Of a stretch of 64,000 nucleotides of DNA, positions 1-8,796 are shown piece after piece. Within the stretch, counting starts at the first letter, position 1. Every line of letters starts with the position of its first letter. The DNA lies in NCBI RefSeq assembly GCF_018866245.1, contig NZ_CP076458.1, positions 2,108,001-2,172,000 of the forward strand, in the 5' to 3' direction. The position numbers and the translations under genes are program-made. The notes beneath the pieces are model-generated. The model was not told the origin of the DNA and did not search any database. It saw nothing but the letters and a program-made list of their open reading frames with translations. Origin of the DNA: Novisyntrophococcus fermenticellae. Lineage in GTDB: Bacteria > Bacillota > Clostridia > Lachnospirales > Lachnospiraceae.

Positions 1-71
1 GCATCCAATCCTAATTCCCCTCCATATCGGGATCTTTCTTCAATAAAGGCTCTGGCTTCTTCGTAATTCAC
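1..71 (-). CDS. folC: Folylpolyglutamate synthase/dihydrofolate synthase, N-terminus only (cut by window edge)
   Basis: Only the first 24 codons are present; the gene continues off the left edge. A GTG codon at 69-71 is preceded on the minus strand by GAGG with eight bases between, a good ribosome site. The protein begins MNYEEARAFIEE and continues through RYGGELGLD, which resembles the start of FolC proteins (a short helix, then a glycine-containing stretch and GL before the first conserved block). FolC adds glutamate to folates. The gene lies just after the pyrI terminator, so it is probably a new transcription unit or fed by read-through. The identification rests on a very short match to remembered family starts, so it is tentative; that the reading frame is coding is better supported than the name. 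Confidence 0.5.
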   Translation of the reverse strand, partial: MNYEEARAFIEERSRYGGELGLD

Positions 72-114
72 TTTTCCGTCCTCGATATTCTTTTGTATTC
101 TCTGGATAATTGTT

Positions 115-150
115 AAGAAAAGAGCCAGCCCAGGTTTGATGGGTCTGGCT
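115..150 (-). terminator. Rho-independent terminator after pyrI
   Basis: On the minus strand AGCCAGACCC pairs with GGGCTGGCT (one bulged A) around an eight-base loop and is followed by a T-rich run (TCTTTTCTT). It sits about 20 bases past the pyrI stop and separates pyrBI from folC. Confidence 0.8.
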
Positions 151-172
151 GGCTATATTCACAGGTTTAAAG

Positions 173-610
173 CTATTTATTTCTGTTCCCGCTATACTTC
201 TCTTCGCAGTACTTGCATCGGTAAACTTCTTTTTCCGGATCAGAAAGGATAAATACCTGCTCCAGTTCCTGCTCAATGGAGGTAATGCAGCGCGGATTTT
301 TGCATTTTATTACATTCACGATTTGCCTGGGCAGACACAGTTTCTTTTTATCGATAATTTTACAGTCTTCAATAATGTTGACTGTAATATTGTGGTCAAT
401 GAAACCCAGTATATCTAGATCTAACATATCCACCGGGCACTCTACCTTAATAATATCTTTCTTTCCAAGTTTATTGCTGCGGGCATTTTTAATAATTGCC
501 ACCGTGCAGTCCAGCTTGTCCAGTTTCAAATCATGATAAATCGTCATCGCCTTTCCGGCTTTGATATGGTCTAATACAAATCCTTCTGCTATCTGTCCGA
601 CATTTAACAT
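173..610 (-). CDS. pyrI: Aspartate carbamoyltransferase regulatory subunit
   Basis: Regulatory chain of aspartate transcarbamoylase. It carries no catalysis but binds nucleotide effectors and joins the catalytic trimers. At 145 aa it is slightly shorter than the E. coli protein (about 153 aa). The N-terminal two thirds form the nucleotide-binding domain. The C-terminal zinc domain is intact, with four cysteines at residues 103, 108, 132 and 135 (CKNPRC and CKYC). Its ATG overlaps the last seven bases of pyrB (ATGTTAA), so translation is probably coupled to give matched subunits. Presence of PyrI implies an allosteric enzyme rather than the unregulated trimer of Bacillus. Confidence 0.96.
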   Translation of the reverse strand: MLNVGQIAEGFVLDHIKAGKAMTIYHDLKLDKLDCTVAIIKNARSNKLGKKDIIKVECPVDMLDLDILGFIDHNITVNIIEDCKIIDKKKLCLPRQIVNVIKCKNPRCITSIEQELEQVFILSDPEKEVYRCKYCEEKYSGNRNK

Positions 611-1524
611 ACTTCCACCTCCAAAAGTGTGAGAATCAGTGCCATACGGGCATATACTCCATACTGCACCTGTTTGAAATAGGCGGCTCTCGGATCACTG
701 TCTACCTCTACCGAAATCTCATTGACACGAGGCAGGGGATGGAGAACGTACATCTCCTCCTTCGCCAGATCCATCTTGGCTTTATCCAATACATAGAAGT
801 CTTTCATGCGCACATAGTCTTCCTCGTTAAAGAAACGTTCTTTCTGAACACGGGTCATATAGAGAATATCCAGTTCCGGAAGCGCATCCTCGAGGCGGAT
901 AACTTCTTTAAATTGCACATGGTTCGCCTTCAGTACATCCTCTCGTATATAATCCGGAATCTGAAGCTCCTCGGGGGAAATGAGAACAAATTTGACATCT
1001 GTATAACGAACCAGTGCGCTGATCAGGGAATGAACCGTACGTCCGAATTTCAGATCACCGCAAAGGCCGATCGTCAATCCGTTCAGGCTTTTCTTTAAAG
1101 AACGAATTGTCAGCAGATCTGTAAGCGTCTGCGTGGGATGCTGATGCCCGCCGTCGCCTGCATTGATGACAGGTATCGATGATTTGGAGGCTGCTACCAT
1201 GGGTGCTCCTTCTTTTGGATGGCGCATTGCACAGATATCTGCAAAACAGCTGATCACGCAAATGGTGTCGGACACACTCTCTCCCTTAGCAGCTGAACTG
1301 GAGTCTGAGGATGCAAACCCGATCACAGAACCTCCAAGATTGAGCATAGCTGATTCAAAGCTGAGTCTTGTCCTGGTACTTGGTTCATAAAATAAGGTTG
1401 CAATCTTTTTTCCGTCACATGCATGGGCATATTTTTCGGGGTTATTTTCAATGTCATTGGCAAGGTCCATCAACCGATCCAGTTCTTCCACGGAAAAGTC
1501 CAAAGGGCTCATCAGATGTCGCAT
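604..1524 (-). CDS. pyrB: Aspartate carbamoyltransferase catalytic subunit
   Basis: Catalyses carbamoyl phosphate + L-aspartate to N-carbamoyl-L-aspartate, the committed step of pyrimidine synthesis. The carbamoyl-phosphate loop STRTR is at about residues 49-53 ([13 protein letters not shown]), HPTQ at about 129-132 and HPLPR near 262. The length of 306 aa is normal for PyrB. The ribosome site GAGGAGG lies six bases before the ATG. It is the first gene of a two-gene operon with pyrI under the promoter at 1567-1595. The leader is only about 35 bases, too short for a PyrR-type attenuator, and I see no U-run slippage site like that of enteric pyrBI. Confidence 0.97.
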   Translation of the reverse strand: MRHLMSPLDFSVEELDRLMDLANDIENNPEKYAHACDGKKIATLFYEPSTRTRLSFESAMLNLGGSVIGFASSDSSSAAKGESVSDTICVISCFADICAMRHPKEGAPMVAASKSSIPVINAGDGGHQHPTQTLTDLLTIRSLKKSLNGLTIGLCGDLKFGRTVHSLISALVRYTDVKFVLISPEELQIPDYIREDVLKANHVQFKEVIRLEDALPELDILYMTRVQKERFFNEEDYVRMKDFYVLDKAKMDLAKEEMYVLHPLPRVNEISVEVDSDPRAAYFKQVQYGVYARMALILTLLEVEVC

Positions 1525-1566
1525 AAATTACCTCCTCGTATACTTTCTATTTTTACTCTGTGTTAC

Positions 1567-1595
1567 ATAATATAACAGAATGAGGCAGATATCAA
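1567..1595 (-). promoter_or_regulatory. Sigma-A promoter of pyrBI
   Basis: Minus strand -35 TTGATA (1590-1595), a 17-base spacer, and -10 TATTAT (1567-1572), about 45 bases before the pyrB ATG. No operator-like repeat is visible around it. Confidence 0.75.
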
Positions 1596-1607
1596 GTTAA
1601 AAATTCA

Positions 1608-3887
1608 TTACAGACATTTACTCCAGCCGCAATTTTTACAAATCGTGCAGCCCCCCTCAAAGAGCAGGGACTCTCCGCACTCAGGGCATATGATTTTTTT
1701 TGAGACACTCTTTACTGCTTTAGGCTTAGGTGCTTTAGAAGTCACAGTCTTTGGTTTTTCTTCTTCTTTATGCTGATGCAGTTCTTCCTGAACCTCATGA
1801 TACATATCCAAAAGTGCATTCCCCACAGCCATCGGACAGCAGCTTCCTTTACTGGTATCCTTCCTGGTCGCACGGCGCACCGTATAAGAAGGACAGGAAC
1901 CCGTAGAATTTAATTGATCAATAATCGTGTAGATATCAATACCGCCTCTGGCGCTTATGGATATCATCCGTGACAGGCCAATCATAAAATTATTACATCC
2001 TCCGGTAGATCCTTTACTCAGATAGGTTTCCAGCAATGCCCCTGTATAAGGATCAAACATCGCGATACAGTGGAGACTTCCACAGCCTGTAATCAGTTTT
2101 CTCTTCTTGCCGATGACTTCATCGTTGATTTCGATAATTTCACCGCGGTTCAGGCCTTCTCCCGCCACAGCCCCTTTACTTTCCTTCTCTTCTTCGGGTG
2201 TAAGGATTCCTAATCGTTTGCATCCGTCACGGAATATGGTAATTCCCTTCAGACCTTTCTCATAGGCATACAGATAAAGGCTCTCCGTCTCTTCCACAGT
2301 AAATTCATTTGGAACATTGACCGTGGAACTGATGGAGGCATCAATATGCTCCTGCCAGGCGGACTGCATATCAATTCTCTGACGGTAATCCAACGTCATA
2401 GCAGTCACAAAATACTCCGGCAGCTGGCTGTCATCCGTAATCTTGTGTTCCTTCATATATTGCTCGACAATTTTTGTATATACTTTATAGAATACATCTT
2501 TTCCATGAAGAGATTCTGTCTTACGCTCATAATAATTGGCAAAAACCGGTTCGATACCTCCGGAAATTCCAAGCATGGTGGATAAAGTCCCCGTGGGAGC
2601 GATTGTCAGTAATTGTGAATTGCGTATTCCATATTTCTTAACAATCTCCTGGGTGGATTTGGTGGTATTATGAAGAAAGAACGAAGTACTTATCACATCT
2701 TCGATACTGCATCCCGGATAAGCTCCCTCTTCCTTTGCCAATAAAGCAGACTGGGCAATCGCTGTATCTGCCATCGCAAACCCGATTTTATCACAAAGCT
2801 TCACAGCCGCTTCTTCTCCATAGGTAATTCCCAGCTTGATCAGCATATCGCCGAGTCCCATGATCCCAAGACCGATCTGACGCCACCTGCGGACACTTTC
2901 CTGCTGTTCCTGCAGGGGATGCAGTTCCAACCCCTCATCCAACACCTCATTCAGCGCAGTTACGCTGGCTTTTACACACGCTTTGAAGCCTGTAAAATCA
3001 AAAGATGCATTTTCTGTAAATGAATTTTGAACAAATTCTGCGAGATTGATGCTCCCTAACAGACAACTTCCGCCTGCGGGAAGGGGTTCCTCTGCGCAGG
3101 GATTCACTCCCGCATATGAAAATTCTTTCGTATTGCCGAGCAAATTCCAATCCTTCACCCGATCCCAAAACAGAGCGCCAGGTTCAGCGTAATCCCAATT
3201 CGTCTCCGCAATATGACGGAAAAGCTCTCTGGCATCTACAAATCTCTCGATGGTTTCCCCTGTCGCTTCTCTGGTGTAATGCAGGCGGAATTTCTCATTC
3301 TTCTTTACCGCCTGCATAAGTTCTGATGAAATCCGTACAGAAATGTTGGCCTTGGTAACCCGATTCAAATCTGTTTTGATATTGATAAAATCTTCTACAT
3401 CCGGATGGGAGCAGTCCAGTGAAATCATCAGTGCCCCTCTTCTGCCGTTTTGTCCGATTAAATCTGTTACAAGAGAATATAAATCCATAAAGGATACCGC
3501 GCCCGTTGTTTCCTTTGCCGCATTATTGATTTTCGCTCCCTTTGGTGACAGTCCTGAGATATCAATTCCGCATCCGCCGCCATAACTGTATGTTCTTGCC
3601 AGTTTTTTTGCACAGTCAAAGATACTTTCTATCTCATCCTTTGGAGGCTCAATCACATAACAGTTTGACAGGGTGATTTTTCTTCCCTTATATTCCAAAC
3701 CTCTGTTCGATAAAATTCTTCCTCCGAACAGGAATTTTTTTTCTTTCATATAACCGGCAATTTCTTCGTTGCCTCCGCTGATCCTGGAAATCCACTGTTC
3801 AAACGTTTCTCCGTCATACCGGTATTTGTTTGTCCATATATCAATTCCCAGCTGATTCTCCGATCCTAACCAGTCTTCCGCTTCCAT
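1608..3887 (-). CDS. nrdJ: Adenosylcobalamin-dependent (class II) ribonucleotide reductase
   Basis: Reduces ribonucleotides to deoxyribonucleotides using a thiyl radical generated from adenosylcobalamin, so it works with or without oxygen. The protein is 759 aa. NPCAE at about 262-266 holds the radical cysteine (C264) with its Asn and Glu partners. C76 (LSNCYV) and C275 (GGSCLLGSINL) fit the redox pair of class II enzymes. The substrate loop GGGCGIDISGLSPKG lies near 103-117. The C-terminus ends in a CxxC...CxxC zinc-ribbon-like tail that probably re-reduces the active site. I chose the ATG at 3885-3887 because GAGAGGA lies nine bases upstream; an in-frame ATG 19 codons earlier has no ribosome site. 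Controlled by the NrdR boxes upstream. Confidence 0.93.
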   Translation of the reverse strand: MEAEDWLGSENQLGIDIWTNKYRYDGETFEQWISRISGGNEEIAGYMKEKKFLFGGRILSNRGLEYKGRKITLSNCYVIEPPKDEIESIFDCAKKLARTYSYGGGCGIDISGLSPKGAKINNAAKETTGAVSFMDLYSLVTDLIGQNGRRGALMISLDCSHPDVEDFINIKTDLNRVTKANISVRISSELMQAVKKNEKFRLHYTREATGETIERFVDARELFRHIAETNWDYAEPGALFWDRVKDWNLLGNTKEFSYAGVNPCAEEPLPAGGSCLLGSINLAEFVQNSFTENASFDFTGFKACVKASVTALNEVLDEGLELHPLQEQQESVRRWRQIGLGIMGLGDMLIKLGITYGEEAAVKLCDKIGFAMADTAIAQSALLAKEEGAYPGCSIEDVISTSFFLHNTTKSTQEIVKKYGIRNSQLLTIAPTGTLSTMLGISGGIEPVFANYYERKTESLHGKDVFYKVYTKIVEQYMKEHKITDDSQLPEYFVTAMTLDYRQRIDMQSAWQEHIDASISSTVNVPNEFTVEETESLYLYAYEKGLKGITIFRDGCKRLGILTPEEEKESKGAVAGEGLNRGEIIEINDEVIGKKRKLITGCGSLHCIAMFDPYTGALLETYLSKGSTGGCNNFMIGLSRMISISARGGIDIYTIIDQLNSTGSCPSYTVRRATRKDTSKGSCCPMAVGNALLDMYHEVQEELHQHKEEEKPKTVTSKAPKPKAVKSVSKKIICPECGESLLFEGGCTICKNCGWSKCL

Positions 3888-3947
3888 GTGACTTATTCCT
3901 CTCTTTTCGTATACTGTTCTTATTTTCGAATTTACCTGGCCCAAAGT

Positions 3948-3963
3948 TGTACTATATTTTGTA
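3948..3963 (-). promoter_or_regulatory. NrdR box 2 (distal to promoter) before nrdJ
   Basis: Minus strand TACAAAATATAGTACA, a weaker match to the NrdR box consensus (ACACWATATATWGTGT). Its centre is 32 bp from that of box 1, about three helical turns, as is usual for paired NrdR boxes. It lies at about the start of the transcript. Confidence 0.6.
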
Positions 3964-3973
3964 GCCGTTTAGT

Positions 3974-4002
3974 ATTCTATCACAATATATGGTGTCTTTC
4001 AA
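3974..4002 (-). promoter_or_regulatory. nrdJ promoter with NrdR box 1 in the spacer
   Basis: Minus strand -35 TTGAAA (3997-4002), 17-base spacer, -10 TAGAAT (3974-3979). The spacer is almost entirely ACACCATATATTGTGA (3980-3995), a near-perfect NrdR box. Binding there would block RNA polymerase directly. NrdR is the dATP-sensing repressor of ribonucleotide reductase genes. Confidence 0.8.
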
Positions 4003-4020
4003 TATGGCAGAATGACGATT

Positions 4021-4593
4021 TTAATATCTCGCTTTTAGTTTCTGATAAACTGCAGCAACCGGAAGCCCTACTACAGTATGATAGTCACCGCAGATTTTTT
4101 CAATGAAAACCGCTGACAATCCCTGGATTCCATATGCTCCTGCCTTATCCATGGGTTCTCTGCTCGCGACGTATTTTTTTATCTCATCATCTGACATCGG
4201 ATAAAAAGTTACATCTGTCTTTTCGTAAAATGTATCTTCCTTTAAGATAGCATCGCCGGTTCTCCAGATCAGAGTGACCCCTGTATAAACCTGATGCGTG
4301 TTTCCCTGTAGTTCCCTTAACATTTCTTCTGCTCTGGATTCATCCGATGGTTTTCCCAGTATATGTCCATTCACAGATACGATTGTATCTGCTCCGAGCA
4401 CTATGCAGTCCTCTTTCAGCCGTTCCGCCACCTCCCGGCACTTTTGTCTTGATAATTCCTGAACCACATTTTCCGGAATTGTTGTTGTGATCTTTTCCTT
4501 AACAAGGCTTGGTACCACACGGCAGGCAATTCCAACCTGCTCCAGCAGTTCCTTGCGCCTTGGTGATGCGGAGGCTAATATCAGTTTTTCCAT
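4021..4593 (-). CDS. maf: Maf-family nucleoside triphosphate pyrophosphatase
   Basis: House-cleaning enzyme that hydrolyses modified or non-canonical (d)NTPs to monophosphates; family members have been linked to septum control. The N-terminus carries the signature ASASPRRKELL, and LGADTIV near residue 70 holds the catalytic Asp; YGIQGL follows in the C-terminal half. The length of 190 aa is typical. I start at the ATG at 4591-4593, with GAGAGG seven bases upstream; two earlier in-frame ATGs overlap or precede that ribosome site. It is transcribed away from rnpB, and its leader carries a perfect tandem hairpin repeat (4617-4704). Confidence 0.92.
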   Translation of the reverse strand: MEKLILASASPRRKELLEQVGIACRVVPSLVKEKITTTIPENVVQELSRQKCREVAERLKEDCIVLGADTIVSVNGHILGKPSDESRAEEMLRELQGNTHQVYTGVTLIWRTGDAILKEDTFYEKTDVTFYPMSDDEIKKYVASREPMDKAGAYGIQGLSAVFIEKICGDYHTVVGLPVAAVYQKLKARY

Positions 4594-4616
4594 AGTCATC
4601 CCTCTCATACGTTGTT

Positions 4617-4704
4617 AAACAGAAAACCTGCCACTGGCAGCTTTTCTTGCATACTTTGGTAAACAGAAAACCTGCCACTGGCAGCTTTTCTTGCATACTT
4701 TGGT
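4617..4704 (-). repeat. Perfect 44-bp tandem duplication carrying a hairpin (copies A and B)
   Basis: Two identical 44-base units (4617-4660, 4661-4704). Read on the minus strand each contains AGAAAA-G-CTGCC, loop AGT, GGCAG-G-TTTTCT, that is an 11-bp stem with one G.G mismatch, preceded by CCAAAGTATGCA. Related copies lie at 30061-30101 and, reversed, at 33325-33357. The block lies directly before maf and on the same strand. Confidence 0.9.
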
Positions 4705-4730
4705 ATAAAAAAATCCACCCAATGTCCATG

Positions 4731-4764
4731 AATATATTCTTCCGGTCCGACCGGAGAATATATT
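4731..4764 (-). other. Strong hairpin downstream of rnpB
   Basis: A 15-bp stem, AATATATTC-(T)-TCCGGT / ACCGGA-GAATATATT, with one bulged base and a 3-base CCG loop. It lies about 60 bases past the RNase P RNA 3' end. A T-run follows only about 16 bases later on the minus strand, so it is not a classical terminator, but it may end or stabilise the rnpB transcript. Confidence 0.5.
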
Positions 4765-4821
4765 TTACGAAAAAAGGATGGAATACAGTGTTTAAGGCAT
4801 CTTCATCATACCATACATTGT

Positions 4822-5178
4822 AAATACAAGCAGAGCGGTAAGCCGGGTTATGTCGTGTGTAATCATCTATCCAGAGCTGCTGTCGCCAGCAGCTTCGAGC
4901 GACCCACCTAAAAGCGTGACGGGCAGCCACATAGCTTTTATTCGGTCTTGCTTCGGATGGGGTTTACATGGCTCCTTCTGTTACCAGTAGGACGGTAGTC
5001 TCTTACACTGCCTTTCCACCCTTACCTGCCGCACGGCAGGCGGTATATCTCTGTTGCACTATCCTTGGAGTCACCTCCACCGGACGTTATCCGGCATCCT
5101 GCCCTGCGAAGCCCGGACTTTCCTCACCTGACGCCTTTCGGCAGTTGTCAGCTGCGATTACATACTCTACTTGTATTC
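4822..5178 (-). ncRNA. rnpB: RNase P RNA, class A
   Basis: Ribozyme that matures tRNA 5' ends. The conserved core GAGGAAAGTCCGGGC lies near the 5' end and ACATAACCCGGCTTAC near the 3' end. Both ends form helix P1: AATACAAGTAGAG at the 5' end pairs with CTCTGCTTGTATT at the 3' end (one G-U pair), which sets the limits used here. Other landmarks are GGTGGAGGTGACTCC, GAGATATACCGCC and AAACCCCATCCGAAGC. About 357 nt with the long class A (ancestral) layout rather than the Bacillus class B. It has its own promoter upstream. Ends are accurate to a few bases. Confidence 0.96.
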
Positions 5179-5190
5179 CAACGGTTTTTT

Positions 5191-5219
5191 ATCTTACCAT
5201 ATATCTTCTGTTTTGTCTA
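5191..5219 (-). promoter_or_regulatory. rnpB promoter
   Basis: Minus strand -35 TAGACA (5214-5219), 17-base spacer, -10 TAAGAT (5191-5196), ending about 13 bases before the predicted RNase P RNA 5' end. Confidence 0.7.
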
Positions 5220-5232
5220 CAGCCAATCTTTC

Positions 5233-6900
5233 TTATACATCAAAACAACTGTTTCCCACAAATTCTCTGAGAATGGAATTATGGGGGATATCCTCACTTG
5301 GAACCCCTACAAAGTAATCCAGAAACTTTAACAGACGTTTCGCCTCCATATACTCCGGAGCGTCTTCAGGAATCTGGAACAGAATCGGCTCGGCATAGAG
5401 TTTTAATACTGCAAGTTCATATACGAGTGCGGAATTAAACATCACATCTGCTTCCTCCTGAAAAGGAAAAATGTTGCGCATCTCACCTCTTCTGACCGAA
5501 TCCCACATGGCTATTGTATCCTGTGCACTGGCTCCTCTGGTTCGGTTATCCCGCACCATGCGGCGAATCAGTCTGCCGTCTGTAGTCGGAATACGGTTAT
5601 GTTCGTCCACATTAATCTGGGTCAACGCACTGATATAAATTTTAAACTTACTTTCTTTTGGAAGCATACTGCTCACTTTATCATTGAGCCCATGTATGCC
5701 CTCCAGAACCAGGATATCACCTGCTCCCAATTGAAGAAAATCACCCTTGTATTCCCGCTGTCCTGTTTGAAAATTATATCTGGGCATTTCCACACGTTCT
5801 CCGTTCAGCAAAGAAGTCATATTCCGGTTAAACAGATCGATATCGATAGCTTCCACACATTCAAAATCATATTCACCATTCTCATCCTTAGGTGTATCTA
5901 CCCGGTTCACATAAAAATTATCCATTGCAATAGGATGCGGTTTCAGTCCATGGACAGAAAGCTGCGTGGAAAGACGGTGAGAAAATGTGGTTTTACCTGA
6001 AGATGAGGGACCTGCAATCATAACAAACTTTACGTGTCCGCTTTCTGCAATCTGATCTGCAATCTTGGAGATTCGTTCTTCCTGCAAAGCCTCTGAAATC
6101 AATATAATTTTCTTCATTTCCCCTCTGCTTATACAGTCATTGAGCTCACCAACGGTATCCAGACCCAGCCGTTCTCCCCAACGTTCCGACTCCTGCTGCA
6201 CTTTAAAGATTTTCGGTGAGGATTTAAGAGGCGGAAGCACTGTTGGATTCTCACACTCAGGCATCTGTAAAACAAGACCCTCATCATATGGATACAGCTC
6301 AAAATATTTCAAATATCCGGTATGCCACACCATAAATCCATAGAAATAATCTTCAAAATCCACAAGGCGATAGATATTTACCCTGGAACTGCGTCGATAC
6401 CGGAACAGTTTTTCTTTATCTTCCATTCCATGTTTTCTGAATAATTCCCGGGCTTCACTGGTACTGATACTGCTCTTCATAATCGGTATCTTCTGCTCTA
6501 CCAGTTCCAGCATACGTCCTTTTACCTGTGAAAGAAAGGCTTCATCCAGCTTTACATTTCCTCTGACGGTGTAATAATATCCGGATCCAATTGTATAGTG
6601 CAGTACAACTTTATCAATATTTTCGGATCCTGCCACGTCATAGACTGCCTTCAAAAGAAGCAGGGTCATACTGCGTTTATAGGCTTTTTGACCAATACTG
6701 TGACGCATACTCACAGGCACGAGAACACAATCCTGCTTCAGTGTCTTATGAAGCTCCCTCAGCCTTCCGTTAGCAAATACCAGAAGGGTGGGCAATTCCT
6801 GCTTTTCATCATATTCCTTCAGAATCTCTCCATAAGCTGTACCAGCAGGATATGATTTCTTCATGTCACCTATTGTCACCTGGAAAGTTTTCTGCTCCAT
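5233..6900 (-). CDS. Nucleoside (uridine) kinase with N-terminal TGS domain
   Basis: The C-terminal half is a uridine-kinase-like P-loop enzyme: Walker A GPSSSGKT at about 297-304, then HPIAMDNFYVNR and the VLEGIHGLN block. The N-terminal 60 residues resemble the TGS domain of threonyl-tRNA synthetase, and residues about 65-220 resemble its second additional (editing-like) domain. This 550-residue architecture is common in Firmicutes and is annotated as nucleoside kinase. Presumed reaction: NTP-dependent phosphorylation of uridine or a related nucleoside. Whether the synthetase-like half still binds a substrate is unknown. GAGG lies eight bases before the ATG. It precedes rnpB and follows trmK with a 15-base gap, so it is probably the last gene of the dgt-dnaG-rpoD-trmK unit. 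Confidence 0.88.
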   Translation of the reverse strand: MEQKTFQVTIGDMKKSYPAGTAYGEILKEYDEKQELPTLLVFANGRLRELHKTLKQDCVLVPVSMRHSIGQKAYKRSMTLLLLKAVYDVAGSENIDKVVLHYTIGSGYYYTVRGNVKLDEAFLSQVKGRMLELVEQKIPIMKSSISTSEARELFRKHGMEDKEKLFRYRRSSRVNIYRLVDFEDYFYGFMVWHTGYLKYFELYPYDEGLVLQMPECENPTVLPPLKSSPKIFKVQQESERWGERLGLDTVGELNDCISRGEMKKIILISEALQEERISKIADQIAESGHVKFVMIAGPSSSGKTTFSHRLSTQLSVHGLKPHPIAMDNFYVNRVDTPKDENGEYDFECVEAIDIDLFNRNMTSLLNGERVEMPRYNFQTGQREYKGDFLQLGAGDILVLEGIHGLNDKVSSMLPKESKFKIYISALTQINVDEHNRIPTTDGRLIRRMVRDNRTRGASAQDTIAMWDSVRRGEMRNIFPFQEEADVMFNSALVYELAVLKLYAEPILFQIPEDAPEYMEAKRLLKFLDYFVGVPSEDIPHNSILREFVGNSCFDV

Positions 6901-6915
6901 ATATGATACCTCTTT

Positions 6916-7617
6916 CTACTTGTTTTTGTAATGCGCTAAAGCACGCTCTGTCAACTTGAATTTATCTTTCAGTTCTTCCATACGCCTGATTGCTTTTTCG
7001 CTTTGCACTTTATCAAGTTCCCGAATCAGTTTCCCAACACCGCTTTGTTCATACTGCAGATATTGATATAATACAGGATGATGCTCCTTCAGGAGGCAGG
7101 GGCCATATTCCAGTTCCTCGTCCTCCATCAGTCCCATCCTGCGGTGAACCACCTTTAGGATCGGATAGTATTTTTCATCCTCAAAAACCATATCTTCTGC
7201 CTCTATACTGAATCCATTCTCCTGCAGATACCGGCGCAGATGACCTGCCTCTGACTGTGGCTCCAGAATAATCTCTTCCATGCTTTTCAGGACTTCCGTT
7301 CCCTCTTCTAATATATGCTCCATCAGGGGACCGCCCATACCTGCTATCACCAACGTATCTCCTTCTCCGGTACTAAGCGCTGCAACCCCATCGGATAAAC
7401 GGGTTTCTATGTAGCGGGAAAGGCCATGCTGTTTAATATTAGACGCAGCCCTAAGCAGCGGTCCTTTATTGATATCCATTGCGATGGCTCCGGGAATCCG
7501 CCCCTGTTCCATCAGCCCGATGGGAAGGTATCCGTGGTCACACCCGACATCTACCACCCGGTTTCCTTTCTTAACCATGCAGGCTATGGCTGTTAATCTT
7601 CTGGATAACTGCATCAT
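6916..7617 (-). CDS. trmK: tRNA (adenine22-N1)-methyltransferase
   Basis: Methylates N1 of A22 in the D-loop region of tRNAs using S-adenosylmethionine. The SAM-binding motif VVDVGCDHGYLPIGL lies near residues 22-36, with MDIN following as the acidic ribose-binding segment, and VIAGMGG near residue 90 is typical of the family. The 233-aa length fits. Its position right after rpoD (12 bases) matches the conserved Firmicute order. Two ATGs stand side by side; AAGGA fits either start. Confidence 0.92.
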   Translation of the reverse strand: MMQLSRRLTAIACMVKKGNRVVDVGCDHGYLPIGLMEQGRIPGAIAMDINKGPLLRAASNIKQHGLSRYIETRLSDGVAALSTGEGDTLVIAGMGGPLMEHILEEGTEVLKSMEEIILEPQSEAGHLRRYLQENGFSIEAEDMVFEDEKYYPILKVVHRRMGLMEDEELEYGPCLLKEHHPVLYQYLQYEQSGVGKLIRELDKVQSEKAIRRMEELKDKFKLTERALAHYKNK

Positions 7618-7629
7618 CCTGCTTCCTTA

Positions 7630-8763
7630 TCAATCCAAATAGTCTTTCAGTTTTCTGCTTCGGCTCGGATGTCTAAGTTTCCGAAGCGCCTTTGCTTCAA
7701 TCTGACGAATACGTTCCCTGGTAACATTAAATTCCTTTCCGACTTCTTCCAGAGTCCTGGCCCGGCCATCATCCAGGCCAAACCGCAGACGCAGGACTTT
7801 TTGCTCTCTCTCAGTCAGAGTTCCCAGTACATCCTCCAGCTGCTCTTTCAGCATGGTGAACGCGGCAGCGTCTGCCGGTACCGGCACGTTATCATCCTGT
7901 ATGAAGTCACCCAGATGGCTGTCTTCTTCTTCTCCGATCGGAGTTTCCAAAGATACAGGTTCCTGGGATATCTTTAAGATTTCCCGGACACGGTCTACAG
8001 ACATGTTCATCTCTTTTGCTATCTCTTCCGGAGCAGGTTCCCGGCCTAACTCCTGAAGCAGTTGCCTGGAAACTCTTATCAGTTTATTAATTGTCTCCAC
8101 CATATGAACCGGAATACGTATGGTACGTGCCTGGTCTGCAATCGCCCGGGTAATCGCCTGACGAATCCACCAGGTTGCGTACGTTGAAAACTTATATCCT
8201 TTTCGATAATCAAACTTTTCTACAGCCTTAATTAATCCTAAGTTTCCCTCCTGAATCAGATCCAGGAACAGCATACCTCTTCCCACGTATCGCTTTGCTA
8301 TGGAAACCACCAGCCGGAGATTGGCTTCCGCCAGGCGCTTCTTTGCAACCTCATCACCCATCTCCATCCTCTGAGCCAGACTGATCTCTTCATCTGCAGT
8401 CAAAAGAGGAACTTTGCCGATTTCCTTCAAATACATACGTACCGGATCTTCGATGCTTATGCCCTCCGGAACGGAAAGATCGATATTTTCCATATCCACC
8501 TCTTCTTCCTCTTCCAGACTAATTTCATCGTCAGGCAGAAGCAGAAGATCCTCATCGCTGTCTGTCTCATTCTCAGAAATCCGCAGGACATCGATATTCT
8601 TTGTGTCCAGGTATTCAAACACACTGTCCATCTGTTCCGCATCCAGGGGCATGTCCTTGAAAAAATCATTGATTTCCTTATATTCCAGAACATTCTTTTT
8701 CTTTTTTGCCAAATCTTCCAGACTCTTTAATTTTTCCAAGAATTTCTCTTTATCGAATTCCAT
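7630..8763 (-). CDS. rpoD: Primary (housekeeping) RNA polymerase sigma factor
   Basis: Sigma-70/SigA, directing core polymerase to -35/-10 promoters. The order is an acidic N-terminal region, region 1.2 ([12 protein letters not shown] near 105), region 2 ([16 protein letters not shown] block and [15 protein letters not shown] for -10 recognition and melting), region 3, and region 4.2 with the helix-turn-helix [20 protein letters not shown] for -35 contact. At 377 aa it is close to Bacillus SigA, without the large E. coli insertion. It lies between dnaG and trmK in the classical macromolecular synthesis order. Its target promoters (TTGACA-17-TATAAT) occur throughout this window. Confidence 0.97.
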   Translation of the reverse strand: MEFDKEKFLEKLKSLEDLAKKKKNVLEYKEINDFFKDMPLDAEQMDSVFEYLDTKNIDVLRISENETDSDEDLLLLPDDEISLEEEEEVDMENIDLSVPEGISIEDPVRMYLKEIGKVPLLTADEEISLAQRMEMGDEVAKKRLAEANLRLVVSIAKRYVGRGMLFLDLIQEGNLGLIKAVEKFDYRKGYKFSTYATWWIRQAITRAIADQARTIRIPVHMVETINKLIRVSRQLLQELGREPAPEEIAKEMNMSVDRVREILKISQEPVSLETPIGEEEDSHLGDFIQDDNVPVPADAAAFTMLKEQLEDVLGTLTEREQKVLRLRFGLDDGRARTLEEVGKEFNVTRERIRQIEAKALRKLRHPSRSRKLKDYLD

Positions 8764-8796
8764 AGATGTTCCATCCTTCCATATACTGTTTATATT

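Noticed and set aside
4771..4800. Terminator with T-run just after rnpB (minus strand CCATCCTTTTTT)
   Set aside because: Only a 4-bp GATG/CATC stem can be drawn before the T-run, too weak to call.
4499..4930. 143-aa minus frame across the repeats and RNase P RNA
   Set aside because: Overlaps the tandem repeat and rnpB; it is translation of a structured RNA and intergenic DNA.
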